A DNA stretch of 64,000 bases, from positions 806,001-870,000 of the forward strand of contig CAJZBQ010000005.1 in the NCBI GenBank assembly GCA_914767885.1, given 5' to 3'. The stretch is from Blepharisma stoltei. Lineage: Eukaryota > Ciliophora > Heterotrichea > Heterotrichida > Blepharismidae. The position numbers and the translations under genes are program-made. Positions 23,286-32,779 of this stretch are shown in pieces. The stretch's first letter is position 1; the number at the start of each line of letters is the position of its first letter. A model generated the notes under the pieces. The model did not search any database. It worked only from the letters and a program-made list of their open reading frames with translations, and was not told the DNA's origin.

Positions 23286-23531
23286 TAACTTCCCCCTCCG
23301 TGAGCGAGCAAAACCATTGAAAAAAAAACTATATTTTTGCCCGAAAACCCACCCTTCGTGAGTGAACTCAAATTTTTTTAATATAACAATTGTTTAGGAA
23401 AAAAATTTTGATACAAACTGATAATTAATATAAAAATTTCTTGCTAATTTTACTATAAAAATTTATATATAAACCTTTTAAAAAAAAAATTAACCCCCTT
23501 TCGTGAGCGAACAAAATTTTTGTGGAGTGAG
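23286..23531. mobile_element. MITE family A, internally shortened
   Basis: TA 23286-23287 and 23532-23533, about 246 bp. The left end CTTCCCCCTCCGTGAGCGAG and second motif CCCTTCGTGAGTGAAC are kept; the right end is decayed (GTGGAGTGAGTAAA). Intergenic. Confidence 0.7.
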
Positions 23532-23707
23532 TAAAAGAAAATTACTTTAATTAAATATCTAATATTAAATATTTACTATAGGCAAGTTTAATATAAAACT
23601 AAAAGCTATTTTCATTAGTCGACTCTTATTTCTACCCAACTTTTGGTCTCAACAATCATTTAAATTTAAAAATGTTATACTACCATCACTTATAAAAATT
23701 TATTATC

Positions 23708-24505
23708 TTACTTATAATTTTCAAGCGGAATTACAAAATCTTTGCTTTCTGTTGATAAATTTTCTAACTGCTCAGCCTCAATTTTTTTTCTCATAATTAG
23801 TCTATCTAATGCTTGTCCAGGTAAATCCAAAGAGTCTAGCTCTTGTTTTTCCTGGTTTAACAAAGACTTTACTCTATTTTTAATAGAACTTTCAGTTCGA
23901 GTGTTGAGCTCTTTTGCAATGAGGCTTCATCTGTTCCCTAATTTCTTATGAGCTTCCAGCAGCATTAAATCTTCTACAGGAGTTCAAATTCCTCGGTTAA
24001 TCTGAGGGTTCAAATGGTTATTCCATCTCTCTTTGCACTGCTTCCCTGTCCTAATTTTGATTCCTTTATGCAACTCATTATTCAGTATATTAGCCAGCTC
24101 TCCTCATTTTTTCTTACCAGTACCCAAAAGCTGTTTTAACCGTTCATCTTCGGGCTCAGATCAAATTCCAGGTCGCAAAGTCCCACTTGTTATTACCTCA
24201 TGAATTTTGCTCATGCATTGCTTTGGAGGTTTATTAACATATTTTGCGATTTCGTTATAATCATTATAGTCCAACTTGTCGATTTCTTTTCCTGTTCTGA
24301 TGCAAAAATCCCGGGTCGTTGAGTATAGAAGCTCAACTTCTTTCCGTTTTCAAGTTCTGTTGTATTTTGTTTTTTTCAATGGAGATTCAGTATCTGTTTT
24401 TTCGAGAGAATTCGGGAGATAAATCCATGGCATAAGGCACATAGGATTTACCGAAGTAAAGGCAAGGTTAGGAAATGGGAGATGAAATTTTGTTTCACTC
24501 TCCAT
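23708..24505 (-). CDS. MYB-type R2R3 DNA-binding protein
   Basis: Start ATG 24505, stop TAA 23708, 265 residues. Standard-code ORF calling misses it because it has five TGA codons. Reading them as Trp gives two MYB repeats with correct Trp spacing: GIWSEPEDERLKQLL...KKKWGELA...GKQCKERWNNHLNP, then GIWTPVEDLMLLEAHKKLGNRWSLIAKELNTRTESSIKNR. An incomplete N-terminal repeat (WKRKEVELLY...) may make it three. MYB repeats bind DNA via the third helix (ERWNNHL, IKNRVKS). A transcription factor or CDC5-like role is possible; the targets cannot be told. Confidence 0.85.
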
Positions 24506-24661
24506 ATTAATTAATTTAATGGTCATACTTTTAATTAATTTGTTTTATAACTTCTGATAAAGAATTTCATGGATTATTTTTTTTTAAAATAATACTATGA
24601 TCCAGCATGGTATCAGTATTTTTAGTGAATTTTTTTTAGTTATAAATAATTTCAAAATAAT

Positions 24662-26669
24662 TTATCCTGACAGTTCTATTGAGTTTTTCCAAAATACTGC
24701 AGAAGCAGCTATTTTTACAAAAAAGTTGATTAAAGTGAGGCCCGCACCTAGCCTTTTTATTGGCCCTTCTAAGCTCTCATCCATTCAGTGTGAGAAAAAT
24801 AAAAACATCCATAAGATATCATAAATTTCAGAAAATAATATTGCGTATATAGCTCAGGAGCAATTTTTGATCGCCTTAGGCTTAGGGAAGGCTCAGAAAC
24901 TCCCCGAATTGTTTTTTAATTCAAGTTGACAAACCAAATCAGGGAGTTGACAAATACGTCTTATAGGAGGCATTTGCCAATTCCCCGAGCTGGCTTGTCA
25001 ACTTAAGTTGAAAGACCAACTCGGCAAGTTTCTGAGACTTCTTCAGCCTAGGGCGATCAAAATCGCTCCTGGCTATACTATATTTTTATAGGTTTTATCA
25101 GTCCATGCTTCCGTCAAAAAATATAATAAAGCCGTAATTCCTACCATCAAATTTAAAAAATCCGATCTAATAAACATAATAAGCACACTCATAAACATTA
25201 TTCAATAAATTGACAATTTTGTTGGGATATCCCACGACACAGGTTGTCCTAAATTTCTCCCATAAAATTCATTATCCCTCCCCATTGCTATTCTAGCTGA
25301 CTCAGCAAAAGGGCTCTTCATCTTATCTAAATTTAATTTTAAAATTTCAAATTCTTGTCTATCAAGTTCAACATTTTCTTCTAGCTGCCTAGCCACATCT
25401 TCCATATATTTTGCTGTGCTTCATATCCATTGCAGCCTTAATTTTATTTTTCCTCCATTCCATTCTCCATTTTTATTGGTGAGCTCTAATTCTTGTTCAG
25501 CTTTCATCTGATCTCTAAGTGCTGATAAAGGAATTTTTACTTGACTAATAAAGCTATTTTTCTCATAAATTTCTAGATCTAGTGTCCCAGTTCCTTTTGT
25601 GATAGAAAATGTAAATGCTTCATTCCAAAATCAGCTAGGATTTTCTTGAGTTTTAATTTCTTGGCTTTCACACTGAAGCTTTATATATAAATTTGTATTT
25701 GGTCTTTTTGTTAAATTTGTGCCTTGGAAAACATAGACTGTTAGCACGCTTCCGTTCATTAGTCCTTGGGAGTTATATGTTTCTGTAGCTTTGGATGTGA
25801 CTATTTTCTTGCGAGTTTCTTCAAGTTTTAAATAAGCTGATTTCATTTGAGATTGCAAAGTTTCTAAATGACTTTCTATGTTAAATTGGGAATCTATATA
25901 AAAAATTAGGAATTTCTCTAACTCCCCCCCATCCTTGATCGAACGATTCACTGTAAAAATTCCTAAAAATTCGGAAAAATAACCCCTTGATCGAACGATT
26001 TTCATATCATGCAAATTTTATATATATAAAAATATATATTAATTATCAAAAGCTTGGGAAGATGTGCCTAATGAAGCTGTTTTCAGGACTTTAAGATGAC
26101 AGAAAGCTACGGAATCAACCATCCGAAGTGCTTTAGTCATCAACCTGGGCTTAAAAACTCAATAATCTAAAAAATAGAGATTTTTTAACACTTAAATTTT
26201 TAATTCAATAAGGAACAAATTAAAATTTATACAAAAAATCAAATTATTAAAAATTGGTATTTTTATGAAATTAATTCAATTTTTTGCTGTAAGAATAATT
26301 ATTAAATACTCTTAACCCTCTTATTTTAAAGTAGTATATAAAAAAAAAATATATATTTTTTATTTTATATAAAAATTTTTTTTTAAACCCCCATCCTTGA
26401 TCGAACGATGGTGAGCCATTCGATCAAGGATGGGGGAGTAATGTAAATTCAGCGTTTCCGTAATCTTTACTAAAATCGTTTACCAAGTTTTCCGATAATT
26501 CTTCATCAATAAATTTAGGTAGCAGAGATTGAAGGTCTGACACTGTTAGCCTTGAAGCACGATTTAAGCCTAATGATTGGAAATGAGAAAGATATTTGAC
26601 TAGAAGAGACTCTCGCTCTGTTTGTTTGGAGCTTGATGAAAGAGATGGACGAATTTCTCGTGCACTCAT
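24662..26669 (-). CDS. C2-domain multipass membrane protein (MCTP-like)
   Basis: Start ATG 26669 (MSAREIRPSL). Two inserts: a family B MITE (25919-26438) and a palindromic IES (24846-25073). Removing both leaves exactly 420 codons. Order: short EF-hand-like helical N terminus, coiled coil (LETLQSQMKSAYLKLEETRK), a C2 domain (VLTVYVFQGTNL...NTNLYIKLQ...WFWNEAFTFSI...LDLEIYEKN), a helical linker, then four hydrophobic helices near the C terminus (IMFMSVLIMFIRSDFLNLMV and others). TGA-Trp occurs at several sites. C2 plus C-terminal membrane helices resembles MCTPs or ER tethers. Ca2+ ligands were not verified. Confidence 0.65.
24846..25073. other. Palindromic IES in the C2 membrane protein gene
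   Basis: 228 bp; arms CTCAGGAGC..TTTTGATCGCC and their complements at the far end, inner arms with CAAGTTGAC/GTCAACTT. Ends TATAGC/GGCTATA. Removing 228 bp with TA 25074-25075 kept gives NIVYAILFS and an open frame into the last two membrane helices. Confidence 0.75.
25919..26438. mobile_element. MITE family B inside the C2 protein gene
   Basis: 520 bp, TA 25919-25920 and 26439-26440. Left and right terminal units carry ATCCTTGATCGAACGA. Excision joins AEFTLEKFLIFYIDS. Confidence 0.9.
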
Positions 26670-26855
26670 TTTGGAATTATTATATTAAATTATTCTAAAA
26701 ATTGATAAAGTGAGTTAGGTAGTAGAAAGCCTGTGCTTATTTTATAACAGTTGGAATAATTTTTTGATTAAAAATATTTACTAAATCCAAATTTTTCAAT
26801 ATCTCAAACTTAATTTCGGTTGACGTTAATAACGTATATAAAAATTACACAAATA

Positions 26856-27699
26856 ATGCTATTTCTTTTAGCACTACTCCCTCTTATATCAGCAACAAAT
26901 TTTCTCGACCATTCAAGCGGAAAACAATCATTTTGGGATTCTTTTGAAGATAATTAAATATGGCGTCTTAGCTTAGGCATGGCCGGGAGGCCATGCAATC
27001 TTGAGCACATAGTTAATTTAATCCAGCAAGGTTTTAACAAAATTGGAAATAGGCAGCTATGCTAGGTAAGCAATTTCTGTGGCGCAGGGAGCCTAGCCCT
27101 GGCCCATTTTCCGACTTGGGTTTTACCTCGAGGGAAAAGGAGGCTTGGAAGTTGGAAAAAGATTGCTCAGCATGATCCTTTGGACCCAAAAGGCACTTTC
27201 CCAACTCAAACCAAGGGTTATGGCCTGGGCTACAAGTTTTCTTTTTGCCGAAAGTCGCCAGAAAATCTATTTTTTTGGATTTTCCTGCAGGCAACCTCTT
27301 CACTGCAGCCTGGAGGAAGACCCCGGGAATCTGTAGTCTGCCCACTCAAAATTGTAGCTACCGCGTTGTAGCAAGGAGGAGGTGACGGCCAGGCAACCCA
27401 CCTTTCCGGCGATCGGAAGTAGACGTTACCGCAAAGCGGATGAATCCCCTGGTGGGATCCTCAGTAAACGAGTTAACAAATTGGCCTCTAGCCACCTAAT
27501 TAAGTAAGTAAGGGATTCTTTTGGAGACTGACTATTACAATATCCTATGATCGGCTCATTTTCATCAATTTTTATTTTATTTTTGTTTTTTGCTCTCTAT
27601 ATTCACTGCAGAAAGCGATTACAAGAGAATAGCGGAGTAAGGACACTTATAAAATCGAGGAGACTAAATTCAAAAGAGACTAAGCCTTTTAAATTATAA
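26856..27699 (+). CDS. Small single-pass membrane protein interrupted by a SINE-like retroposon
   Basis: Start ATG 26856. Signal peptide MLFLLALLPLISA, then a short ectodomain. The frame is broken by the insert at 26951-27511. If the insert and one copy of its 16-bp target duplication are removed, the protein continues FWDSFGDWLLQYPMIG, a transmembrane helix (SIFILFLFFALYI) and a basic tail (HCRKRLQENSG...), 88 residues in all. One TGA-Trp. Family unknown. No TA lies in the duplication, so it is unclear how an intact mRNA arises. Confidence 0.5.
26951..27511 (+). mobile_element. SINE-like retroposon with 16-bp target-site duplication
   Basis: 561 bp, much GC-richer than its surroundings. Flanked by GGGATTCTTTTGAAGA (26935-26950) and GGGATTCTTTTGGAGA (27512-27527). 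It ends in a (TAAG)n tail. Its 3' 150 bp (GATCGGAAGTAGACGT, GCAAAGCGGATGAATCCCC, GAGTTAACAAA) are shared with the insert at 52035 in TOR. No coding capacity seen. Confidence 0.8.
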
Positions 27700-27820
27700 G
27701 ACTGCTTATAAATAGGAATTTCTTTTAATTAGATATAAACGTAGCAAGAGAATTTTAATGAGTTTTATTGATAAGAATTTGTATTATTTTTATATAACTC
27801 ATATTCTCATATTTTTGGTA

Positions 27821-28001
27821 TAGGAATTGCCCGAGGATGGCGCTATCTTGCGCCATCCTCGGGCAATCCAAAAAATGGCCCCACAACGGGAATCGAACCC
27901 ACGTGTGGGGCCATTTTTGGTGCGTGTAAGTCGATGCTTGCCACACACCAAAAATGGCCCCACACGTGGGTTCAAATTCCCGGTGTGGGGCAATTCCTAT
28001 A
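27821..28001. repeat. GC-rich palindromic element
   Basis: Ends TATAGGAATTGCCC and GGGGCAATTCCTATA. Inner inverted blocks CCAAAAAATGGCCCCACA and CCACACACCAAAAATGGCC, plus a small hairpin CCCGAGGATGGCGC also found in the element at 10703. Intergenic. Confidence 0.7.
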
Positions 28002-28731
28002 TGTTTTTTCCATTGAGATATTTAGAAGATTAAAATCTATTTAATTTGCTTGCCTTGCATTGATTCTTATACTTTTTGAAGATCTTGTGATTATTCCTCT
28101 AGGCATAAATCCTAGCTGACTTATCATTCCATGCATTTTCAATGGCTTATAGACTCTCAGAGCCATGGATATAGAGGGTTATAATCATTATATCCATCAA
28201 AATATTTTTAAAATCATATTTTAGCTATTGCATTATCTTAGCTCATCATTTTAGAGTAATAAAATGTGATTTAGTTTTTTTGTTCGAATGTACTTAACGT
28301 GATATTCTCAAGGAAAGCATTTTTCTTTAAACATATTATTAGTTAAAGAAAAATTAATCAACAGAACATTTTTTCTAGCTGCATTACAGGCGCAGTTAAT
28401 TTTAAGGAAAGCTTTATAATATTTTAAATATCAATCTGCATTCAATTTTCATAGTTAGATATAATTACTTCCTGAAAACCGATTTTTTGATTTAAAATTG
28501 GGCATTTTCTTTATATTTTGAGTGCTTCATCAAAATATATTTGTTTTAAAACGATATTATTATGAAATGCAACACTTTCATCTATAAGTACGAAAATGCG
28601 TTTAATTTATCATTATATTTGGATAACTTTTGTTCTTATATAAAATTAAATAGTCATAAAATAAATTTCGCGTTTGCCCTGAAATTTTTTCCCTTTTTAC
28701 TTTTAATGTCCCCGCCTAATAATTTCAAAAA
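28002..28731. other. Intergenic region, AT-rich
   Basis: 730 bp upstream of the H2A gene; presumably its promoter. A short open frame at 28562-28768 is AT-driven and not believed. Nothing else seen. Confidence 0.4.
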
Positions 28732-29347
28732 ATGCCAGGAAAGAAATCTCCTTCAAAGCCAAGCATGACCAAAAAAGCTGAGACTCAAATTTCCAATCGA
28801 GTTGATGAAGGTGCTGATAAATTGCGAATAACTTCTCATGAGCGTGCAGGTCTCATATTTCCAGTTGGAAGGATCCTTAGAATTATGAAAGAAGGCCGTT
28901 TGGCTGATAGAATTTCAGACAAAAGCGCTGTTGCTATCGCAGCTGTGCTAGAGTATACAGTTTTGAATTAATTATCTATAATTTTTTGCTATTTCAGACC
29001 CTTTTTCTCTTTATATTAATACTTTACTTTTTATTTTTATGTTAAATTCATTTATTTATAATTATCTATCAGCTGAAATCATAGAATTGGCTGGAGATCA
29101 AGCCAAAGAAGAGCGATCAATGAAAAAACACATGATTAAACCCCGCCACATTACGTTAGCTGTAAGAGCTGATGAAGAATTAAGCGAATTTATCGGTGAA
29201 CAAGTAATAATTCCTATGGGCGGAGTTATTCCACATATTCTGCCAGAAATTGAGAAAAAAACAAAACGCAAAAGAGCTAAAAAAGGTCAAGATGGAGAAG
29301 AGGAAGAAAGTGGGGATGAAGAAGGTGAAGCTGAAGATATGAAATAA
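28732..29347 (+). CDS. Histone H2A variant (divergent, some H2A.Z-like features)
   Basis: Start ATG 28732 (MPGKKSPSKPSMTKKAETQ). The histone fold is clear: SHERAGLIFPVGRILRIMK, then AVAIAAVLEY, then LSAEIIELAGDQAKEE, KPRHITLAVRADEELSEFI and GGVIPHILPEIEKK. The acidic C-terminal tail (about 25 residues, EEEESGDEEGEAED) is unusual for canonical H2A. GGVIPHI is typical of H2A.Z, but loop 1 and the N-terminal tail are not. A 109-bp IES (28956-29064) splits the alpha-2 helix between Tyr and Leu of EYLSAE. 168 residues, longer than canonical H2A. A developmental or macronuclear role is possible. Confidence 0.85.
28956..29064. other. IES in the H2A variant gene
   Basis: 109 bp after TA 28954-28955 and ending with TA 29063-29064. 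It carries in-frame TAA. Excision gives GAG TAT CTA TCA, i.e. E-Y-L-S, the invariant H2A sequence, so the boundary is firm. No terminal repeat beyond TAT. Confidence 0.9.
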
Positions 29348-29548
29348 ATTAAAATCTTCAAATAGTTTGTAATAAGAATTTGTTAAAACCTTCAGTTATT
29401 TCTTCTTAATTAATTCATGATAGGTTTCAGTGTCTTTTGATATATCTTATTTTTTAATTAAGAAGGTAAGCCTAGATTTTTTCATCCTCATTTATCTTTT
29501 TAAAAACTTATAAGCGAAAAATTGTTAATTAATATTTCAGGGATTTAT

Positions 29549-30668
29549 TTATAGTTTATTAATATCTTTATTTCGTAACATGATATGTCTGAGAAAAGAA
29601 GTAGTATCTTTTAAAGCATCTATAGTGAGCTTTTCGTACTCCTTTTTATTGAAATCAAAAATTTGTGTGCTGCTTGTTCTAATAGTTCTTCTTTTTTGTG
29701 AAGATGGCGATTTTGGTGATGTTGATGAAATTGGCGATATTGGTGACTTTTCATTGCTTTCAATTTTTGTAGGAGTTAGGCCTCCTCCGAATGGCCTTTT
29801 TGGTATTTTCTCAATTTTTAGCAAAAAATCTTTATTTTTTCCTTTGATTATGTTAGGAGAAGCCTCTTCTTCTTCTTTTTTTTCGTCAATTCGTGTGAAT
29901 TCAATTTTGTATTTCTGTTTATCTTTTCTCTCAGCAATATGTGGGATAGTTTCAGATGCTAAATCCGAGCCTAAGCTTTCAACTGAAGAATTTCTTGATT
30001 TCGCTTCGGGATTTGATTTTGTGCTTCGGTGATTATTAATTTTTCCTAACTCCCTCTCCGTGAGGAAAAAAACAATCTGTTTGCCTATGGAGGGAGGTCA
30101 ATGTTTTTTTTAAAAAAATTATTTTTTAAATTTTATATTAATTTTTTTTTTAAAAACGTTATAAAAATTAATTTAATTTGCGATGTTTATGTTTTAAAAT
30201 GCAAGCTTTTTAAAATAAAAACTGAATTAGCTAGAGATTTCATTATAATAATTATCACTTATATATCATTTTTTTCATAAAACAATTGTTGTTCGGAGGA
30301 GTTTTTTCCAATGGTTTTATTCGCCTACGGAGGAGGAGTAAGGTTTCTAATAAATCTTCAATGTCCTTTTTACTATCATTTTTTGGAGACTCCAGATCAG
30401 AATTTTGTTTCTGAGTACTTATAGATGGGTGAGTTGAAAGAAACCATAATTCTTTAGTGTCACCAGGAAAGCTGCTCGGAGTAGAATCTTTGGATGATGA
30501 GCTAGAAGAGTAGTTAGAAAACGAACGAGTATGCTTGACAGTTTTTGGGCTTCTTATTTTGAGATATCTTGTAGAAGAGGCTGAATGCAAGTTTAATAGG
30601 CGCAAATTACGCTCTGAAAGAGGCTTTGGTCCAAGTGGTGGCAGTTTGCAGGAGCTAATTGGTTTCAT
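29549..30668 (-). CDS. Ser/Pro-rich disordered protein split by a MITE
   Basis: Start ATG 30668 (MKPISSCKLPPLGPKPLSE). The frame enters a family A MITE after IEDLLET; removing 292 bp gives LETLGKINNHRS and 275 residues. Many SP/TP sites, basic patches (SQKRRTIRTSST) and one short coiled coil; no folded domain seen. The last 30 residues (EKLTIDALKDTTSFLRHIML) could be an amphipathic helix. Function unknown. Confidence 0.55.
30047..30338. mobile_element. MITE family A, shortened and diverged, inside a CDS
   Basis: 292 bp, TA 30047-30048 and 30339-30340. Terminal motifs reduced to CTCCCTCTCCGTGAGG and CCTACGGAGGAGGAGT. Reverse orientation. Confidence 0.8.
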
Positions 30669-31015
30669 TTAAAATTTAGTAATCTATGGCTTTAATTAGG
30701 TGCGTTTTGTATATTAAGACTAGAAAAATATGATGGATTCTGTTTTAAATTTTGCTTAATCAAATAATTGCTTCAGCTATGCATCTTGTTCTAAAGCATT
30801 TATGATCTCAATTAATTATCAAGATTATTTTTACGCTATGAAGATTTAAGTTAGCTATTTATAGGTGCAGGCCCAATGATTATTTACTTTTAATAGTTGC
30901 ATTTCATCTAAGAAAATTTGGTCAAAAATTTTTAAATAATTCGCCTTTGCTCGAAATTTAATAGCTTTTTCGATCAAATGTCTCACTATCAAAAATGCTT
31001 CTAACATATTTCCCT

Positions 31016-31841
31016 TACTCCCCCTCCGTGAGCGAACAAAAAATCTTGTTCGCTCTCGGGGGTTAATTTTTTTTTTTAAAAAAATTTATATATAAATTTT
31101 ATAGTAAATTTTTTTTCTTCTAATTTGTAAATATATATCTGGCCGGAAAATGGCCAGATAAGCAACCCTCACCTAGTGCCATGTGCCTAGGGTCCGAGGG
31201 CTCGCAGCTTGCGGGAGGTCCGGGGTACGTTTGCCAACATAATTGGGCTTTTTCCTGGACCCTTAGAAGAAAAGTACAAATTCGGGATGACTTCATGGAA
31301 GAAAGGATGCTAGGAGGCTTCGAGCGGAGCATGGGGCATGAAGGAGGACCAGACGATCAACTTCAGGCTGATTTTCCCCCCTGAAGTGGAACCTGTGACC
31401 GATAAGGCCTGGATTCAAGGGAAGCAAGGGTCTCCCCGTCAGATGATGACGTCACCAATTTTGATGACGTCATCAAAAAAGGATCAAAAACATTTTAGAA
31501 GTTTTATGAAGATTTTACTTTGAAATTTTTACAGTTTTTGAAAGGAAAATTTTGTGAAAATTTATCTAGGAGCAAGTGGCCTGAAATAAAGCCCGTAGTC
31601 TAATTAATCTCTCTCTCTAATTTTTAAAATCGAAAGCAAATATTAATTTAATTTGTAAGAATTTATGTTTTAAATACAAGCTGTTTAAAATTAGCCAGAA
31701 TTAGCTAGAGATTTCATTATACTAATTATCACTTATGTATCAATTTTTTTCATAAAAAAATTTTTGTTCGCTCACGGAGGTGAGTTTTTTTGGGCAAAAA
31801 AGGTATTATTCCAATGGTTTTATTCGCTTACGGAAGGGGAG
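31016..31841. mobile_element. MITE family A split by a retroposon
   Basis: TA 31016-31017 and TTA 31842-31844. Left end CTCCCCCTCCGTGAGCGAAC, right end TTCGCTTACGGAAGGGGAG. Without the inner insert it would be about 330 bp, normal for a worn copy. Confidence 0.8.
31132..31615. mobile_element. SINE-like retroposon nested in a MITE
   Basis: 484 bp of raised GC content, absent from other A copies. Likely imperfect target duplication TCTAATTTGTAAA (31119-31131) / TCTAATTTTTAAA (31616-31628). Contains a TGATGACGTCATCA palindrome near 31444-31480. No coding capacity. Confidence 0.65.
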
Positions 31842-32218
31842 TTAGGGAATATTGCACTATCAAAAATACTGTCTTTTGGCATGTACTCTATTTATATATT
31901 GTTAATTTCTTCACATTTTTCCAAAAGCTTTATTCCTTTTTTAAAAAGGTTAAAACTCTTAGCCATAATTCTGATGAAAGATTTTTGGAAAATTATTAAA
32001 AGACTATTAATGTACCTAATGCTTCTTTTTGTTTGGAATTAATGCTTACGAGCCTTAGTTTCATTACAATTTTGCAATTGGAGAACAATTTGCAATTGAT
32101 TTGCTTGTTGATCCATTTTATTAAAATTTATTTAATTTTATAAAGATGAACTAAATTACACGAATAAAATAGCTTGAGTATTAAATGGCAGTTATTATAA
32201 TTCTTGCTATGTTATAAT

Positions 32219-32761
32219 ATGACTGAACGAATTTTCCCAGAGCAAGAATCTTTTTCTCTTATCCCTTACTTTTAAAAAAAAAATACTTTCACTACTCAAA
32301 ACATACTATTTAATTTTAAAAATTAATGAAATTGATATTAAAATCACTATTTTAAGGCGCCTTATAAATTAAAAAACCTGTTAAGAAATGGAGTTAGTTT
32401 ACCAAGACCAACAACTCCAACAACAGAGCATATAAATGCAGTCAATTTTGAAAAAACAAGAAACCAGCATACTGCTGGATATCCTAAATACAAAAGACCA
32501 GAAATTTTCGACGACAATGCTACTGAAATATATCCAACTCTTTGACTAAGGTTCAGCCAGACTGCAACATGCATAGGATGCAACAAAAAAATTGAAACCA
32601 AAGTTTCAAAAAAGCTAGGAATAGGCGGCTTAATTGCTATTTGCTGCTGCACAGCACTAGGAGCCTGCTGCTGAATTCCTTGCGCAATTTCTTATTTTAA
32701 AGATACAATACACTACTGCCCTAACTGCGAAATGAAGCTTGGCTGCCGGTCTTTTATCTAG
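32219..32761 (+). CDS. LITAF-domain membrane protein
   Basis: Not visible to standard-code ORF calling. Start ATG 32219, IES 32269-32364, stop TAG 32759-32761, 148 residues with TGA-Trp twice. After a Pro/Thr-rich N terminus come the LITAF features in order: TCIGCNKKIETKV, a membrane-inserted segment (LIAICCCTALGACCW), P..ISYFKDTIHYCPNCEMKLG. The CxxC pair and HYCPNC bind one zinc, and the hydrophobic centre dips into late endosomal or lysosomal membranes. The family is sure; substrates are not known. Confidence 0.85.
32269..32364. other. 96-bp IES in the LITAF gene
   Basis: Flanked by the direct repeat CCTTA (32264-32268 and 32360-32364). It holds several stops. Excision joins LIPYKLKN. Confidence 0.75.
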
Positions 32762-32779
32762 TCCTAATTAAAATTTTAT

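Larger units (their letters stand above)
30866..31883. mobile_element. Family F element interrupted by MITE A, itself interrupted by a SINE
   Basis: The outer parts (30866-31015 and about 31843-31883) match the insert at 46750 in the Nudix gene: GGTGCAGGCCCAATGATTAT, TTTGGTCAAAA, CACTATCAAAAAT. Between them lies a family A MITE (31016-31841) that in turn holds a retroposon (31132-31615). Three insertion events are stacked. Outer limits are approximate. Confidence 0.55.

Noticed and set aside
27034..27371. Overlapping ORFs on both strands
   Set aside because: Inside the GC-rich retroposon, with no domain or codon signal.
27875..27985. tRNA-like T-arm (GGGAATCGAACCC and its inverse) in the palindrome
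   Set aside because: The stems do not pair properly, and no anticodon arm or acceptor can be built.
28562..28768. 68-residue ORF overlapping the H2A start
   Set aside because: AT-driven frame in the promoter region that overlaps the real start in another frame.
31120..31523. Three ORFs of 61-70 residues on both strands
   Set aside because: GC-rich retroposon body; frames overlap and show no conserved pattern.
30856..32116. Possible minus-strand small gene (MDQQANQLQIV...) that stays open if a 156-bp insert and the MITE are removed
   Set aside because: Most of its downstream coding sequence lies in the family F repeat, so the open frame is probably a repeat property; no domain is recognised.
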